Positions 7,829-16,149 of a stretch of DNA of 64,000 bases are shown piece after piece. Position 1 is the first letter of the stretch; each line of letters begins with the position of its first letter. Origin of the DNA: Streptomyces lanatus. GTDB taxonomy: Bacteria; Actinomycetota; Actinomycetes; Streptomycetales; Streptomycetaceae. The stretch lies in contig NZ_BNBM01000004.1 of the NCBI RefSeq assembly GCF_014655715.1, forward strand, positions 595,678-659,677, given 5' to 3'. Position numbers and translations under genes: made by a program. The notes beneath the pieces were generated by a model that saw only the letters and a list, made by a program, of their open reading frames with translations, did not search any database and was not told the origin of the DNA.

Positions 7829-9070
7829 TCACCGAACCGCGTCCTGCGCCGAACTGAGGGCGTCCTTCGGGGACTTGGACCCGCTGAGGGCGGTTTGGAC
7901 CGCCTTCCACAGCTGCTCGGAGATCTTGGGGTACTTGGTGCCGAGGTCGTCACTGGTGCGCCCCTTGGCGGCCTTGACCGCGTCGACCCATGGCTTGAGC
8001 TCGGCGTTCGCGGCGACCTGCTTGTCCTGGACCTCGCCGGTGGGGGCCACGTAGGACAGGGTGGTGTCGGTGTCGTACAGGTTCTGGGTGCTGGTCAGGC
8101 AGGAGACCAGCCGCTGTGCGGTGGTGTAGCGGCCGGTGTCGCCCTGGACCGGGACGGTGACGAACTCGCCGCCGGTCGGGGCGGCGGCTGTGCCGCCCTC
8201 GGCGCCGGGTATGGGCAGGACGCCGTAGTCGAAGCCGGCCTTCTGGGCGTTCGCCAGCTGCCAGGTGCCGTTCTCGGCGAACGCGTAGTCACCGCTGGCG
8301 AACTCCTGCCAGCTGGTGGTCTGGGTGTTGTTCAGCACCGAGTTCGGGGCGTAGCCCTTCTCCGTCCAGTCGGACCACAGGGACAGTGCCGATACGCCCT
8401 GCGCGGAGTCGAGTTCGGTGAGCTTCGCTCCGGAACCCCAGAACCAGGGCAGGAACTGGAAGCTGCCCTCCTCCGTCCCGATCGCGGAGAAGGTGATGCC
8501 CTTCTTGCCGGCCTTCTTCACCTTCTCCAGGGCCGCGGTCAGCGACGGCCAGTCCTTGACCGAGGCCACGTCGACCCCGGCCTCCTTCAGGACCTCCTTG
8601 TTGTAGTAGAGGGCGAGGGTGTTCGCGCCGATCGGGGTGCCGTACGTCTTCCCTCCCACCTGGCCGGCCGCGAGCAGGTTGGGGTCGACCTTCGAGGTGT
8701 CCAGTTTGTTGTCGTCGGTGGTGGTGAGCACTCCGGCCTCGGCCAGGGTGGAGACCACGGGGTTGTCGACGACGAGTACGTCCGGGGAGTTGTCCTGCTG
8801 GGCCGCGAGGAGCGCCTTGTTCGTCAGGTCGCTGGTGTCGAACGCCGTCCGCTTGATCTTCACGCCGGCCTTGGTGCCGCAGCCGTCGAGCAGCTTCGCC
8901 CACGCCGATGTCCTGTCGAACTGCGGATAGGGGTCCCAGACGGTGTAGGTGCCGCTGTCGTCCCCCTTCGCGGACGAACTGCCGCCGGAGGAGCAGGCGG
9001 TGGCTGCGGTGGCGAGGGCGGCGACGGTCAGGGCCGCGGCGGTGAGCCGCCGTCCGGTGGGTCGGTTCAT
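7829..9070 (-). CDS. ABC transporter sugar-binding lipoprotein
   Basis: A 413-residue extracellular solute-binding protein (SBP_bac_1 type, CUT1 class). The N-terminus MNRPTGRRLTAAALTVAAL is followed by a Cys (ATACSSGG) that would be lipidated. Family segments include DVLVVDNPVVSTLAEAGVLT, GKTYGTPIGANTLALYYNKEVLKEAG and FASGDYAFAENGTWQL. A longer frame to 9736 is a run-through into the LacI gene. It should deliver an oligosaccharide to the two downstream permeases. The ligand is unknown; the linked enzymes suggest a plant or microbial glycan fragment. Confidence 0.92.
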   Translation of the reverse strand: MNRPTGRRLTAAALTVAALATAATACSSGGSSSAKGDDSGTYTVWDPYPQFDRTSAWAKLLDGCGTKAGVKIKRTAFDTSDLTNKALLAAQQDNSPDVLVVDNPVVSTLAEAGVLTTTDDNKLDTSKVDPNLLAAGQVGGKTYGTPIGANTLALYYNKEVLKEAGVDVASVKDWPSLTAALEKVKKAGKKGITFSAIGTEEGSFQFLPWFWGSGAKLTELDSAQGVSALSLWSDWTEKGYAPNSVLNNTQTTSWQEFASGDYAFAENGTWQLANAQKAGFDYGVLPIPGAEGGTAAAPTGGEFVTVPVQGDTGRYTTAQRLVSCLTSTQNLYDTDTTLSYVAPTGEVQDKQVAANAELKPWVDAVKAAKGRTSDDLGTKYPKISEQLWKAVQTALSGSKSPKDALSSAQDAVR

Positions 9071-9174
9071 GGCACGTTCCTTTGTGGTCACGGCATGTAC
9101 TTCGGCCGGGGCATGCCGAAGGAGGGCATGCCGATGAAGTGGGTGGTGGGCGGCAGGCCGGCGTGGGGGCTGGT

Positions 9175-10197
9175 TCAGGCGGCGGTGCCGGGGTGCGCGG
9201 GCCCGGTGCTGGCGCGCAGTGAGATCGGCGGTGCGAGCAGGTGATGGCGTGGTGCCGCGTCGGGGTGGTCGAGGCGCTCGACGAGGAGTTCCACGGCGAG
9301 CCGTCCCATCTGTTCCGCCGGTACGTCCGCCGCGGTGAGCTGCGGGGTCACCGTCTCCGCCCACCGGGCCGCCACGACTCCGGTGACGGAGAAGTCGCGC
9401 GGCACATGACGGCCGGCTGCGGCCAGACCCCGGTAAATGCCGCCCAGGGCGGCCTCGTTGAGGGTGACCAGCGCCGTGGTGGCCGGGTCGTCGTGCAGGA
9501 TCCGCTCCATGCAGGCCTGGCCCGAGGGGGCGTCGTCGCCGCAGCAGTAGGTCCGCACGGTGAGCCCGCGCTCGGCCGCGGCCTTGGTGAAGCCGTCGAG
9601 GCCGCGGTGGGCGGATTCGTATCCGGCGCGCAGCAGGTGCTCGGGCCGGTTCACGAAGGCGATCCTGCGGTGGCCCAGGTCGGCGAGGTGGTGCACACAG
9701 GCCGCGGCCAGCGCGGTGTGGTCCAGGCCGACCCACCAGTCGTCGTCCGACCGTGCGGTACGGCCGATGCAGACGGCGGGGAAGTTCTCGGCGACGAGAT
9801 GGTCGACGCGGTCGTCCTGGAGCCTGATCTCCATGAGGATCGCGCCGTCGACGCGCCGCTCGGCCAGCAGCCGCTGGAAGGAGCGGTCGCTGTCCATGCC
9901 GCTCGGGGAGAGCAGCACGTCGTAGTCGTAGGCCGCCGCGGCCTCCACCACGCTGCCGATGAAGTCCAGTTGCATGCCGGTGTAGTGGTTGCCGGCGGGC
10001 GGGAAGACCAGACCGAGGGTGCTGGTCCGGCCGTTGGCCAGGGCCCGCGCGCTCGCATTGGGCCGGTAGCCGAGTTCGTCGATGACCCGCTGGATCTTGC
10101 GGCGGGTCTCCTCGGACACCGAGCGTTTGCCGCTCAGCGCGTAGGACACCGTGCTCCGCGAGACACCGGCCCGCTTGGCGATCTCCCCGATGTTCAC
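9175..10197 (-). CDS. LacI family transcriptional regulator of the 4-13 kb sugar module
   Basis: A 340-residue regulator: LacI helix-turn-helix at residues 2-45 (IGEIAKRAGVSRSTVSYALSGKRSVSEETRRKI), hinge helix with YRPNASARALANG, then a periplasmic-binding-like sensor domain. It is first in the minus-strand run leading to the lipoprotein, permeases and glycosidase, 104 bases before the lipoprotein. Four perfect CGAACCGGTTCG palindromes of classic LacI style lie directly upstream, between this gene and the divergent secreted enzyme. It very likely represses both units and itself until a sugar ligand binds. Confidence 0.93.
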   Translation of the reverse strand: MNIGEIAKRAGVSRSTVSYALSGKRSVSEETRRKIQRVIDELGYRPNASARALANGRTSTLGLVFPPAGNHYTGMQLDFIGSVVEAAAAYDYDVLLSPSGMDSDRSFQRLLAERRVDGAILMEIRLQDDRVDHLVAENFPAVCIGRTARSDDDWWVGLDHTALAAACVHHLADLGHRRIAFVNRPEHLLRAGYESAHRGLDGFTKAAAERGLTVRTYCCGDDAPSGQACMERILHDDPATTALVTLNEAALGGIYRGLAAAGRHVPRDFSVTGVVAARWAETVTPQLTAADVPAEQMGRLAVELLVERLDHPDAAPRHHLLAPPISLRASTGPAHPGTAA

Positions 10198-10209
10198 GGC
10201 ACTCCTTCG

Positions 10210-10223
10210 TCGAACCGGTTCGA
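10210..10223. promoter_or_regulatory. LacI operator O1
   Basis: Perfect 14-bp palindrome TCGAACCGGTTCGA, 12 bases upstream of the LacI start. The CG centre is typical of LacI-family sites. Confidence 0.85.
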
Positions 10224-10238
10224 GGGCGAGCCGACTGT

Positions 10239-10250
10239 CGAACCGGTTCG
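10239..10250. promoter_or_regulatory. LacI operator O2
   Basis: Perfect 12-bp palindrome CGAACCGGTTCG; its centre is 28 bp from that of O1. Together they would block the LacI-transporter promoter. Confidence 0.85.
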
Positions 10251-10373
10251 CCTGGAGGGAAGTTAGGAGCGCCCGGAAGCGGCTGTCAACACCTTGCGCA
10301 CAACTCCAGGTTACGGCCGTCCAATCCGTGTCGGAGGTATTGCTGGTCCATTTCCGGCGGTGCTAGCTTCCGG

Positions 10374-10385
10374 CGAACCGGTTCG
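10374..10385. promoter_or_regulatory. LacI operator O3
   Basis: Perfect CGAACCGGTTCG palindrome on the side of the divergent secreted glycosidase, about 123 bases before its start. Confidence 0.85.
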
Positions 10386-10450
10386 ATGACCCCTCGCAGG
10401 TACTTCGGACACCCCCAGGATCGGCCCGCGAGATTCAGGCCCTGTCCAGC

Positions 10451-10474
10451 TTGACATTTGTCGAACCGGTTCGA
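10451..10474 (+). promoter_or_regulatory. LacI operator O4 next to a TTGACA box
   Basis: TTGACA at 10451-10456 is followed by the perfect 14-bp palindrome TCGAACCGGTTCGA at 10461-10474. If TTGACA is a -35 box, the operator fills the promoter spacer; no convincing -10 was found at 17 bp. The overlap also argues against a TTG translation start at 10451. Confidence 0.65.
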
Positions 10475-10507
10475 CCTCCCGAGACGGATGACCTCACGGA
10501 GACCTCA

Positions 10508-13198
10508 GTGCGACGCAAACCCAGCAGAACGAAAGCCGGCGCCGGTGCCACCGCCGTCACAGCCCTCGCCGCCCTGCTAGCCGTACCCGCGGCCGGCACG
10601 GCCGGCGCGGCGGAACCGGAGCAACTCACCGTCGACCTGGCCAGCGACACCGGCGCCTTCCACGGCGGCGCGTCCGGCTCCCTGTACGGCGTCTACGGCG
10701 ACGGCGTGCCGAGCCGCAACATCCTCGAAGGCATGCATGTCCGCACGGTGTCGACGAAGGCACAGGACGGTCCGCAGCACCCGGGCGCGGACGCGCTGGA
10801 GATGCTGCCGCCGTTCGTGGACTCGGGCGGCAAGGACGTCTACATCTACATGACCGACATCTACCGCGGCTTCCCCTACCAGTGGCCGGGCGCCGACGGC
10901 CCGGCGCGGCTCGCGGACTTCAAGGAGAAGATCAAGAAGCAGGTCCAGCAGGTCCTGACCATGCCGGACTACAAGGACCATGTCGTCTACGTCCCCTTCA
11001 ACGAACCCGAGGGGAACATGTTCGGCACAGGAGAGTGGAGCTACGACAAGGTCTCCTGGCTGAACGACCCGCAGCACTACTTCGCGGCCTGGAAGGAGGT
11101 CTACCACCTCATCAAGGGCCTCGACCCGGACGCCCGCATCGCCGGCCCCAACACCAGCGTCCTCTACGACCAGGTGAAGGGATTCCTGCAGTACGCCAAG
11201 GCCAATGACGTCGTCCCGGACGTGATGACCTGGCACGAGCTGTCCAGCCCCGCCGCGGTCCGCACGAACGTGGCGAAGTACCGCCAGATGGAGAAGGACG
11301 TCGGAGTCGGCCCGCTGCCGGTCAACGTCAACGAGTACGGCCACAACTACCACCTCTCGGTGCCCGGTCAGGTCGTCCAGTGGGTCTCCGCCATCGAGGA
11401 GTCCAAGATCGACGCCGATCTGGCGTACTGGAACATCGACGGCAACCTCAACGACTCGGCCGTGGAGGCCAACAAGGGCAACGGCCAGTGGTGGCTGTTC
11501 AACGCCTACGGCCAGATGTCGGGGCACACCGTGCGGGTGACCGCGCCGCATCCGAACCAGCAGTACACCCTCCAGGGTGTGGCGACCCTGGACGAGGCCA
11601 AGAAGCAGTCCCGGGCCATCTTCGGCGGCAAGGCCGGTGACGCGAACGTCGTCTTCGAGAACGTCGACCCCGAGCTGTTCGGCACGACCGTGCACGCCAC
11701 CGTGCAGGAGATCCCCTGGTCCGGGCAGGTCGGCGACTCGGCCCAGCCGCTGCGGCTGGCCGACCGGGAGCTCGCGGTCGGCGCGGACGGCACCGTGCGG
11801 CTGCCGATGACCGGGATGAACGAGATGTCGGCCTACCAGGTCATCCTCTCGCCCGGCGGCCAGGGCACGGTGCCCGCCGAGCCGTCCGTGAGCTGGCGCG
11901 GGACGTACGAGGCGGAGAACGCCGCCTACACCGGCAGCGGCTATTCCAGGAACGGCCCGGAGGGCTCTCCCTCCCAGGTCGGGAAGTTCGCGACGTCCGG
12001 CGCCTACAACGTGGGCGGCCTGCGCACCGGCTCCGACGGCGTCCTCTCCTTCGATGTCGAGGTCCCGCAGGACGGCACGTACGACCTGAGTGTCTTCGCC
12101 AACTCCTACAACCTGTACGACCTGGTGAAGGAACAGGGCCCCACCAATGTCTTCCTGCGCGTCGACGGCAAGGACCCGCAGGAGCTGCGGCTGCCGCTCG
12201 GCTACAAGTGGGTGGTCTGGGGACACACGGACACCACGGTGAAGCTGACCGCCGGCAAGCACCGGATCACGCTCGCCGCGAAGGACCCCGACCTGGGCGT
12301 CACCAAGGGCGACGCCATCATCGACAAGATCGACCTGTCCCTCCGCGACGAGCGCGCGACCGCGCCGGCGATCTACGAGGCCGAGTACGCCACCCTCTCC
12401 GGAACCCGGCCCGGCTACACCTACGCGGGTGCGTCTGGTCCGGGAGCGGTCCCGCTGGCCAAGGGCGACTCCGCGACCTTCTGGGTCCACTCCCGCACCG
12501 ACGGTGAATCGACCGTGTCCGTCGACCACTTGGGCGGTGGGCAGGCCACCGTTTCGCTCAACGGCGAGAAACTCGACGTGCCCAAGGCCGGCGGCGGCAA
12601 GAAGGGTACGGATCAGGTCCGGGTCTTCCTCTCGGGCGGCATCAACAAGATCACCGTGACCGGCACTTCGGGTGAGCTCGTACTGGACCGGCTCCGGGTC
12701 GCGCCGTCGAGCGGCACCCTGACGACCAAGGTGTACCAGGCGGAGGCCGGGGTACTGACGGGGGCCGCCAAGGTGACCGACGGCTACCCCTCCGCGTCCG
12801 GCGGCAAGGCGGTCACGGCGATCGGCGACGGCAAGGCCAACGCGCTCACCGTCGATGTCGTCGCCGCGCGTTCGGGGCGGCACGCGGTCACCATCCGGTA
12901 CTCGAACGCCGAGCAGGCCCCGGCCACGCACTACAACCCGGACCCGATCGCCCGCCACGCCGACCTCTCGGTCAACGGCGGACCGGCCCGGCGGGTGCTC
13001 TTCCCGACCACCTTCCACTTCAACAACTTCTGGGAACTGACCGTGCCCGTCACCCTCAAGAAGGGCACGAACCGGCTCACCTTCACCGCCGAGGAACTGC
13101 CCGACTTCAACGGCGACACCTACAACCAGTACGACCAGCGCTCGCCCTACGCACCGGTCATCGACCGCATCGCGGTCACTCCGCTCGCGCAGCGGTAG
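10508..13198 (+). CDS. Secreted clan GH-A-like glycoside hydrolase with three CBM-like segments
   Basis: About 896 residues from GTG 10508, which has GGAG six bases upstream and gives a Sec signal peptide (KAGAGATAVTALAALLAVPAAGTAGA). The first ~430 residues look like a (beta/alpha)8 enzyme: FNEPEGN places a candidate acid/base Glu at 166 and NVNEYGHN a candidate nucleophile Glu at 276, an arrangement seen in GH39 and related clan A families. Three beta-sandwich segments follow, opening with TYEAENAAY, IYEAEYATL and VYQAEAGVL, the calcium-site pattern of CBM6/CBM35-like modules. Four LacI operators precede or flank its promoter, tying it to the adjacent importer. Family and substrate are not certain. 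Confidence 0.75.
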   Translation: MRRKPSRTKAGAGATAVTALAALLAVPAAGTAGAAEPEQLTVDLASDTGAFHGGASGSLYGVYGDGVPSRNILEGMHVRTVSTKAQDGPQHPGADALEMLPPFVDSGGKDVYIYMTDIYRGFPYQWPGADGPARLADFKEKIKKQVQQVLTMPDYKDHVVYVPFNEPEGNMFGTGEWSYDKVSWLNDPQHYFAAWKEVYHLIKGLDPDARIAGPNTSVLYDQVKGFLQYAKANDVVPDVMTWHELSSPAAVRTNVAKYRQMEKDVGVGPLPVNVNEYGHNYHLSVPGQVVQWVSAIEESKIDADLAYWNIDGNLNDSAVEANKGNGQWWLFNAYGQMSGHTVRVTAPHPNQQYTLQGVATLDEAKKQSRAIFGGKAGDANVVFENVDPELFGTTVHATVQEIPWSGQVGDSAQPLRLADRELAVGADGTVRLPMTGMNEMSAYQVILSPGGQGTVPAEPSVSWRGTYEAENAAYTGSGYSRNGPEGSPSQVGKFATSGAYNVGGLRTGSDGVLSFDVEVPQDGTYDLSVFANSYNLYDLVKEQGPTNVFLRVDGKDPQELRLPLGYKWVVWGHTDTTVKLTAGKHRITLAAKDPDLGVTKGDAIIDKIDLSLRDERATAPAIYEAEYATLSGTRPGYTYAGASGPGAVPLAKGDSATFWVHSRTDGESTVSVDHLGGGQATVSLNGEKLDVPKAGGGKKGTDQVRVFLSGGINKITVTGTSGELVLDRLRVAPSSGTLTTKVYQAEAGVLTGAAKVTDGYPSASGGKAVTAIGDGKANALTVDVVAARSGRHAVTIRYSNAEQAPATHYNPDPIARHADLSVNGGPARRVLFPTTFHFNNFWELTVPVTLKKGTNRLTFTAEELPDFNGDTYNQYDQRSPYAPVIDRIAVTPLAQR

Positions 13199-13207
13199 CC
13201 CACCGGC

Positions 13208-13246
13208 GTCCGTGATGCGCCGGCCCTTAACCGGCGCATCACGGAC
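13208..13246. terminator. Bidirectional hairpin between converging genes
   Basis: Perfect 16-bp stem (13208-13223 with 13231-13246) and 7-base loop CCCTTAA. The right arm overlaps the stop codon of the minus-strand aldolase gene, so the same hairpin can end transcription from both sides. Confidence 0.75.
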
Positions 13247-14306
13247 TCCCGGTCCAGGCGGCGTGGTGGCCGACCGCGTGGATCAGGCCGTCGACGTCCC
13301 GCTCCGTGGTGGCGAAGGAGGTGACGAAGCGGACGACGCCCGGCTCCCAGCGGTCGTGGTAGAAGACGTAGCCGTCGGCCAGGAGTCCATCGATGACCTG
13401 CTGGGGCATACGGCAGAAGAGGAGGTTGGCGTCGGCGGCGCCGAGCAGGCCGACCTCGGGTATCGCCTTCAGGCCCTCCTGGAGGCGGGCGGCCATGGCA
13501 TTGGCGTGGGCGGCGTTGCGCAGCCACAGGTCGTCGGTGAGGTACGCGTCGAGCTGGGCGGCGTGAAAGCGCATCTTGGAGGCGAGCTGGCCGGCGCGCT
13601 TGGCGCGGAAGGACAGTTCGGCGGTGAGGGACCGGTCGAAGACGACGATGGCGTCGGCGGTCATCGTGCCGTTCTTGGTGGCGCCGAAGGAGAGCAGGTC
13701 GACGCCGGCCCGCCAGGTCAGCTCGGCGGGTGTGCGGCCGAGCGCGGCGACGGCTCCGGCGAAGCGGGCGCCGTCCATGTGCAGACGCAGCCCCGCCTCC
13801 TTGGCGATGGGGCCGAGGGTGTGCAGCTCATCGAGGGTGTAGACGGCACCGGTCTCGGTGGCCTGGGTCAGGCTCACCACCGAGGGCTCCACGCTGTGCA
13901 CGTCCCCGGCCTTGTGCCGTACGGCCGCCCGCAGTTCACCGGGGTCGATCTTGGCGTCGTCGCCCCCGAGCGGGACGAGCTTGGCGCCGGCGGTGTAGAA
14001 CTCGGGCGCTCCGCACTCGTCGTTGTTGATGTGGCTGTCGCGGTGGCACAGCACGCTGCCCCAGGGCGGGGTGAGGGCCGCCAGGCTCAGGGCGTTGGCC
14101 GCCGAGCCGGTGGAGACGAGCAGCACGTCGACGTCGCGCTCGAAGATCTCGCTCATACGGCGCCTGACGTCGGCGGTGACGCTGTCGGCGCCGTACGGCT
14201 GGGCCTGGCCGGCGGCCGCGCGGGTCACGGCGTCGACGATCTCCGGGGAGGCGCCGGCGGTGTTGTCGCTGCTGAAGACGCGTGCCGTTGGGGTTGTGGT
14301 GCTCAT
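13239..14306 (-). CDS. Low-specificity L-threonine aldolase / beta-eliminating lyase family
   Basis: A 355-residue PLP enzyme from ATG 14306; the frame extends upstream to 14840 only by running through the TetR gene. It opens with FSSDNTAGASPEIVDA, binds cofactor around DGARFAGA, and has the Schiff-base Lys in LLSFGATKNGTMTADA. These enzymes reversibly cleave L-threonine (and allo-threonine) to glycine and acetaldehyde. Length and motifs match the family. It lies 29 bases downstream of a TetR regulator on the same strand and is probably co-transcribed with it. Confidence 0.9.
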   Translation of the reverse strand: MSTTTPTARVFSSDNTAGASPEIVDAVTRAAAGQAQPYGADSVTADVRRRMSEIFERDVDVLLVSTGSAANALSLAALTPPWGSVLCHRDSHINNDECGAPEFYTAGAKLVPLGGDDAKIDPGELRAAVRHKAGDVHSVEPSVVSLTQATETGAVYTLDELHTLGPIAKEAGLRLHMDGARFAGAVAALGRTPAELTWRAGVDLLSFGATKNGTMTADAIVVFDRSLTAELSFRAKRAGQLASKMRFHAAQLDAYLTDDLWLRNAAHANAMAARLQEGLKAIPEVGLLGAADANLLFCRMPQQVIDGLLADGYVFYHDRWEPGVVRFVTSFATTERDVDGLIHAVGHHAAWTGSP

Positions 14307-14335
14307 GGTCGGGTCCTTGCTGTGGGATGGGCGGA

Positions 14336-15022
14336 TCAGGTCGCGCGGCGGGGATCCGGTTCCGCGGAGCCGGTGGCCGCCGCCCTCGGGTCCGCTGCCC
14401 GGATGAGCTGGCGCAGGGCGCCGTAGTAGACCTCGTCGTCGGTCACGGCGGGCACGATCTCGCCCAGGTTCCCGGTCAGCGCCGGGAAGCTCTCCGGGTC
14501 GAGTGCGGCCAGCGCGGTACGGGTGGCCGCCTGTGCGGCCTTGGGATCGCGGTGGTCGACGAAGCCCGCGCTGCCGAGGGTGAGCAGGTACATCCGCCGG
14601 TACGCGGTGATCGCCTCCTCGGGGGTCATCCCGACGGCGATGCTGTCGGCGACCTGCGGCTCGACCAGGCGGGCCAGCAGATGGGGGCCGAGCCAGGGCC
14701 GAGTGCCGCGCAGGGCGAGCAGCCCCGGATGGGCCGCGAGCAGCCGGTACAGCGCGGTGAAACGGGTCTCGGTGGCCGTGGCCCAGTCGGCGTCCGCCGA
14801 CTCGGTCTCCGGCAGCTGCGCCGCCAGGTGGTCGAGGCACAGGTCCAGCAACCCGGCCAGGTCGACGCAGCGGCGCTGGAGCGAGGCGAGGGAGATGTCC
14901 AGCCGCGATGCCAGCGCGCGGAACGTCAGCGCGTCAGGGCCGCCCTCGTCGACGAGGAGGAGTGCCGTGCCGGCGATCCGGTCCGGGGTCGCGCGGTCCA
15001 GTGAAGCAGAGTGACGGGGCAT
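14336..15022 (-). CDS. TetR family transcriptional regulator
   Basis: About 228 residues from ATG 15022; an ATG three codons earlier (15031) is possible. N-terminal helix-turn-helix: IAGTALLLVDEGGPDALTFRALASRLDISLASLQRR, with an unusual SLQRR in the recognition helix. The C-terminal part resembles TetR_C domains (FTALYRLLAAHPGLLAL). A 15-bp inverted repeat lies just upstream of the start and is a likely self-binding site. It precedes the threonine aldolase and probably controls it. Confidence 0.85.
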   Translation of the reverse strand: MPRHSASLDRATPDRIAGTALLLVDEGGPDALTFRALASRLDISLASLQRRCVDLAGLLDLCLDHLAAQLPETESADADWATATETRFTALYRLLAAHPGLLALRGTRPWLGPHLLARLVEPQVADSIAVGMTPEEAITAYRRMYLLTLGSAGFVDHRDPKAAQAATRTALAALDPESFPALTGNLGEIVPAVTDDEVYYGALRQLIRAADPRAAATGSAEPDPRRAT

Positions 15023-15035
15023 ACGAGTCATCGTA

Positions 15036-15050
15036 CGATACGGCGTATCG
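15036..15050. promoter_or_regulatory. Probable TetR operator
   Basis: CGATACG-G-CGTATCG, a perfect 7-bp inverted repeat with one central base, 5 to 14 bases upstream of the two possible starts of the TetR gene. Confidence 0.6.
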
Positions 15051-15096
15051 CTCGTCGCCCGAGAGGCTCTGAGCCGGTGGGTCCGGCGGGTCGCGG

Positions 15097-16026
15097 TCAG
15101 GAAGTGCGGCCGACCGCGACGCTGTCGCGCAGGAAGCCCGCGAAGGCCTGGGCGGCGGGGGTGAGGACGTGGTCGCTCATGCGGACGAGGAGGATGCGGC
15201 GCACCGCCGCCGGTGGCTTCAGCGGGAGGACGCTGACGCCGGCCCGGATGCCCTCCAGGGCCAGGGTGGGAGCGAGGGCGACGCCGATACCGGTGGCGAC
15301 CATGGCCTGGGCCTCCTGGTAGTCGTGGGCCTCGTAGGCGATCTGCGGCTCGAAACCGGCTGTACGGCAGCTGCGGACCAGGGCCTCGGCGACCGGGTGG
15401 TTCTCGGCACGGGTGATCCAGGAGTCCCTCGCGAAGTCGGCGAGGGTGACCGAGCGACGGCCGGCGAGCGGGTGGTCCGCGCCGACCAGGAGAGCCGGGG
15501 GGTCGTCGGCGAGCGCGGTGACGACGATGTCCTCACGGTCGATGCGGTTCCAGTCGTAGTCCCACATCAGGGACATCTCGATCTCCCGGTTCTCCAGCAT
15601 CGCCCACAGTCCAGCGATACGGGCGCTGCGCACCGCCAGCCGTACGTCGGGGTGGGCTTCCCGGAAGGCGATCACGGCCCGGGGAAGGAGGGAGGCGCCG
15701 ACGGTGGGGAAGGTTCCGACGCGCAGGGTGCCCGCGCGCAGGCCCGCGAAGTCGGCCAACTCATTCTCCGCGGCCTTCAGTTCGCTCTCGATCCGCGCCC
15801 CGCGCTCGGCCAGGGCACGGCCCGCCTCGGTGAGCGTGACGCCCCGCGCATGGCGTTCGAGGAGCGGCTGCCCGGCCTCCGCTTCCAGTCGGCCGACCTG
15901 CTGGGACACCGCCGAGGGCGTGTAGTTGAGGGCGCGTGCGGTCGCGGTGACCGAGCCCCGGCGGGCGACCTCGGTGAAGAGCAGGATGCGCCGGACATCG
16001 AGCACCGCGCCACCTCCAGCGTTCAT
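15097..16026 (-). CDS. LysR family transcriptional regulator
   Basis: A 309-residue LysR protein. Winged helix-turn-helix at about 8-67 (LDVRRILLFTEVARRGSVTATARALNYTPSAVSQQVGRLE), then a substrate-binding domain (GTLRVGTFPTVGASLLPRAV...). It is divergent from the prpF-like/dctA-like pair and is the natural candidate activator for it, with an organic acid or its product as co-inducer. A TTAA-N7-TTAA element sits just upstream of its start. Confidence 0.92.
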   Translation of the reverse strand: MNAGGGAVLDVRRILLFTEVARRGSVTATARALNYTPSAVSQQVGRLEAEAGQPLLERHARGVTLTEAGRALAERGARIESELKAAENELADFAGLRAGTLRVGTFPTVGASLLPRAVIAFREAHPDVRLAVRSARIAGLWAMLENREIEMSLMWDYDWNRIDREDIVVTALADDPPALLVGADHPLAGRRSVTLADFARDSWITRAENHPVAEALVRSCRTAGFEPQIAYEAHDYQEAQAMVATGIGVALAPTLALEGIRAGVSVLPLKPPAAVRRILLVRMSDHVLTPAAQAFAGFLRDSVAVGRTS

Positions 16027-16033
16027 TCCAGGG

Positions 16034-16048
16034 TTAACTCCAGCTTAA
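16034..16048. promoter_or_regulatory. Candidate LysR box
   Basis: TTAACTCCAGCTTAA contains the T-N11-A core with dyad symmetry expected for LysR binding and lies in the 123-base gap between the LysR gene and the PrpF-like gene. Confidence 0.4.
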
Positions 16049-16149
16049 TACCCATGCAGATTTCCGAGATTGTACTTCACGCTCTCCGCGCCCACTGTGG
16101 ATCGCACCCCGCACGGAAGTGCCGTCGGGGTTTCCCCGAGGAGTCCGTC

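Noticed and set aside
10451..10507. TTG start at 10451 for the multi-CBM enzyme
   Set aside because: The TTG is part of a TTGACA box and the LacI operator follows within the would-be coding sequence; GTG 10508 has a proper RBS and signal peptide.
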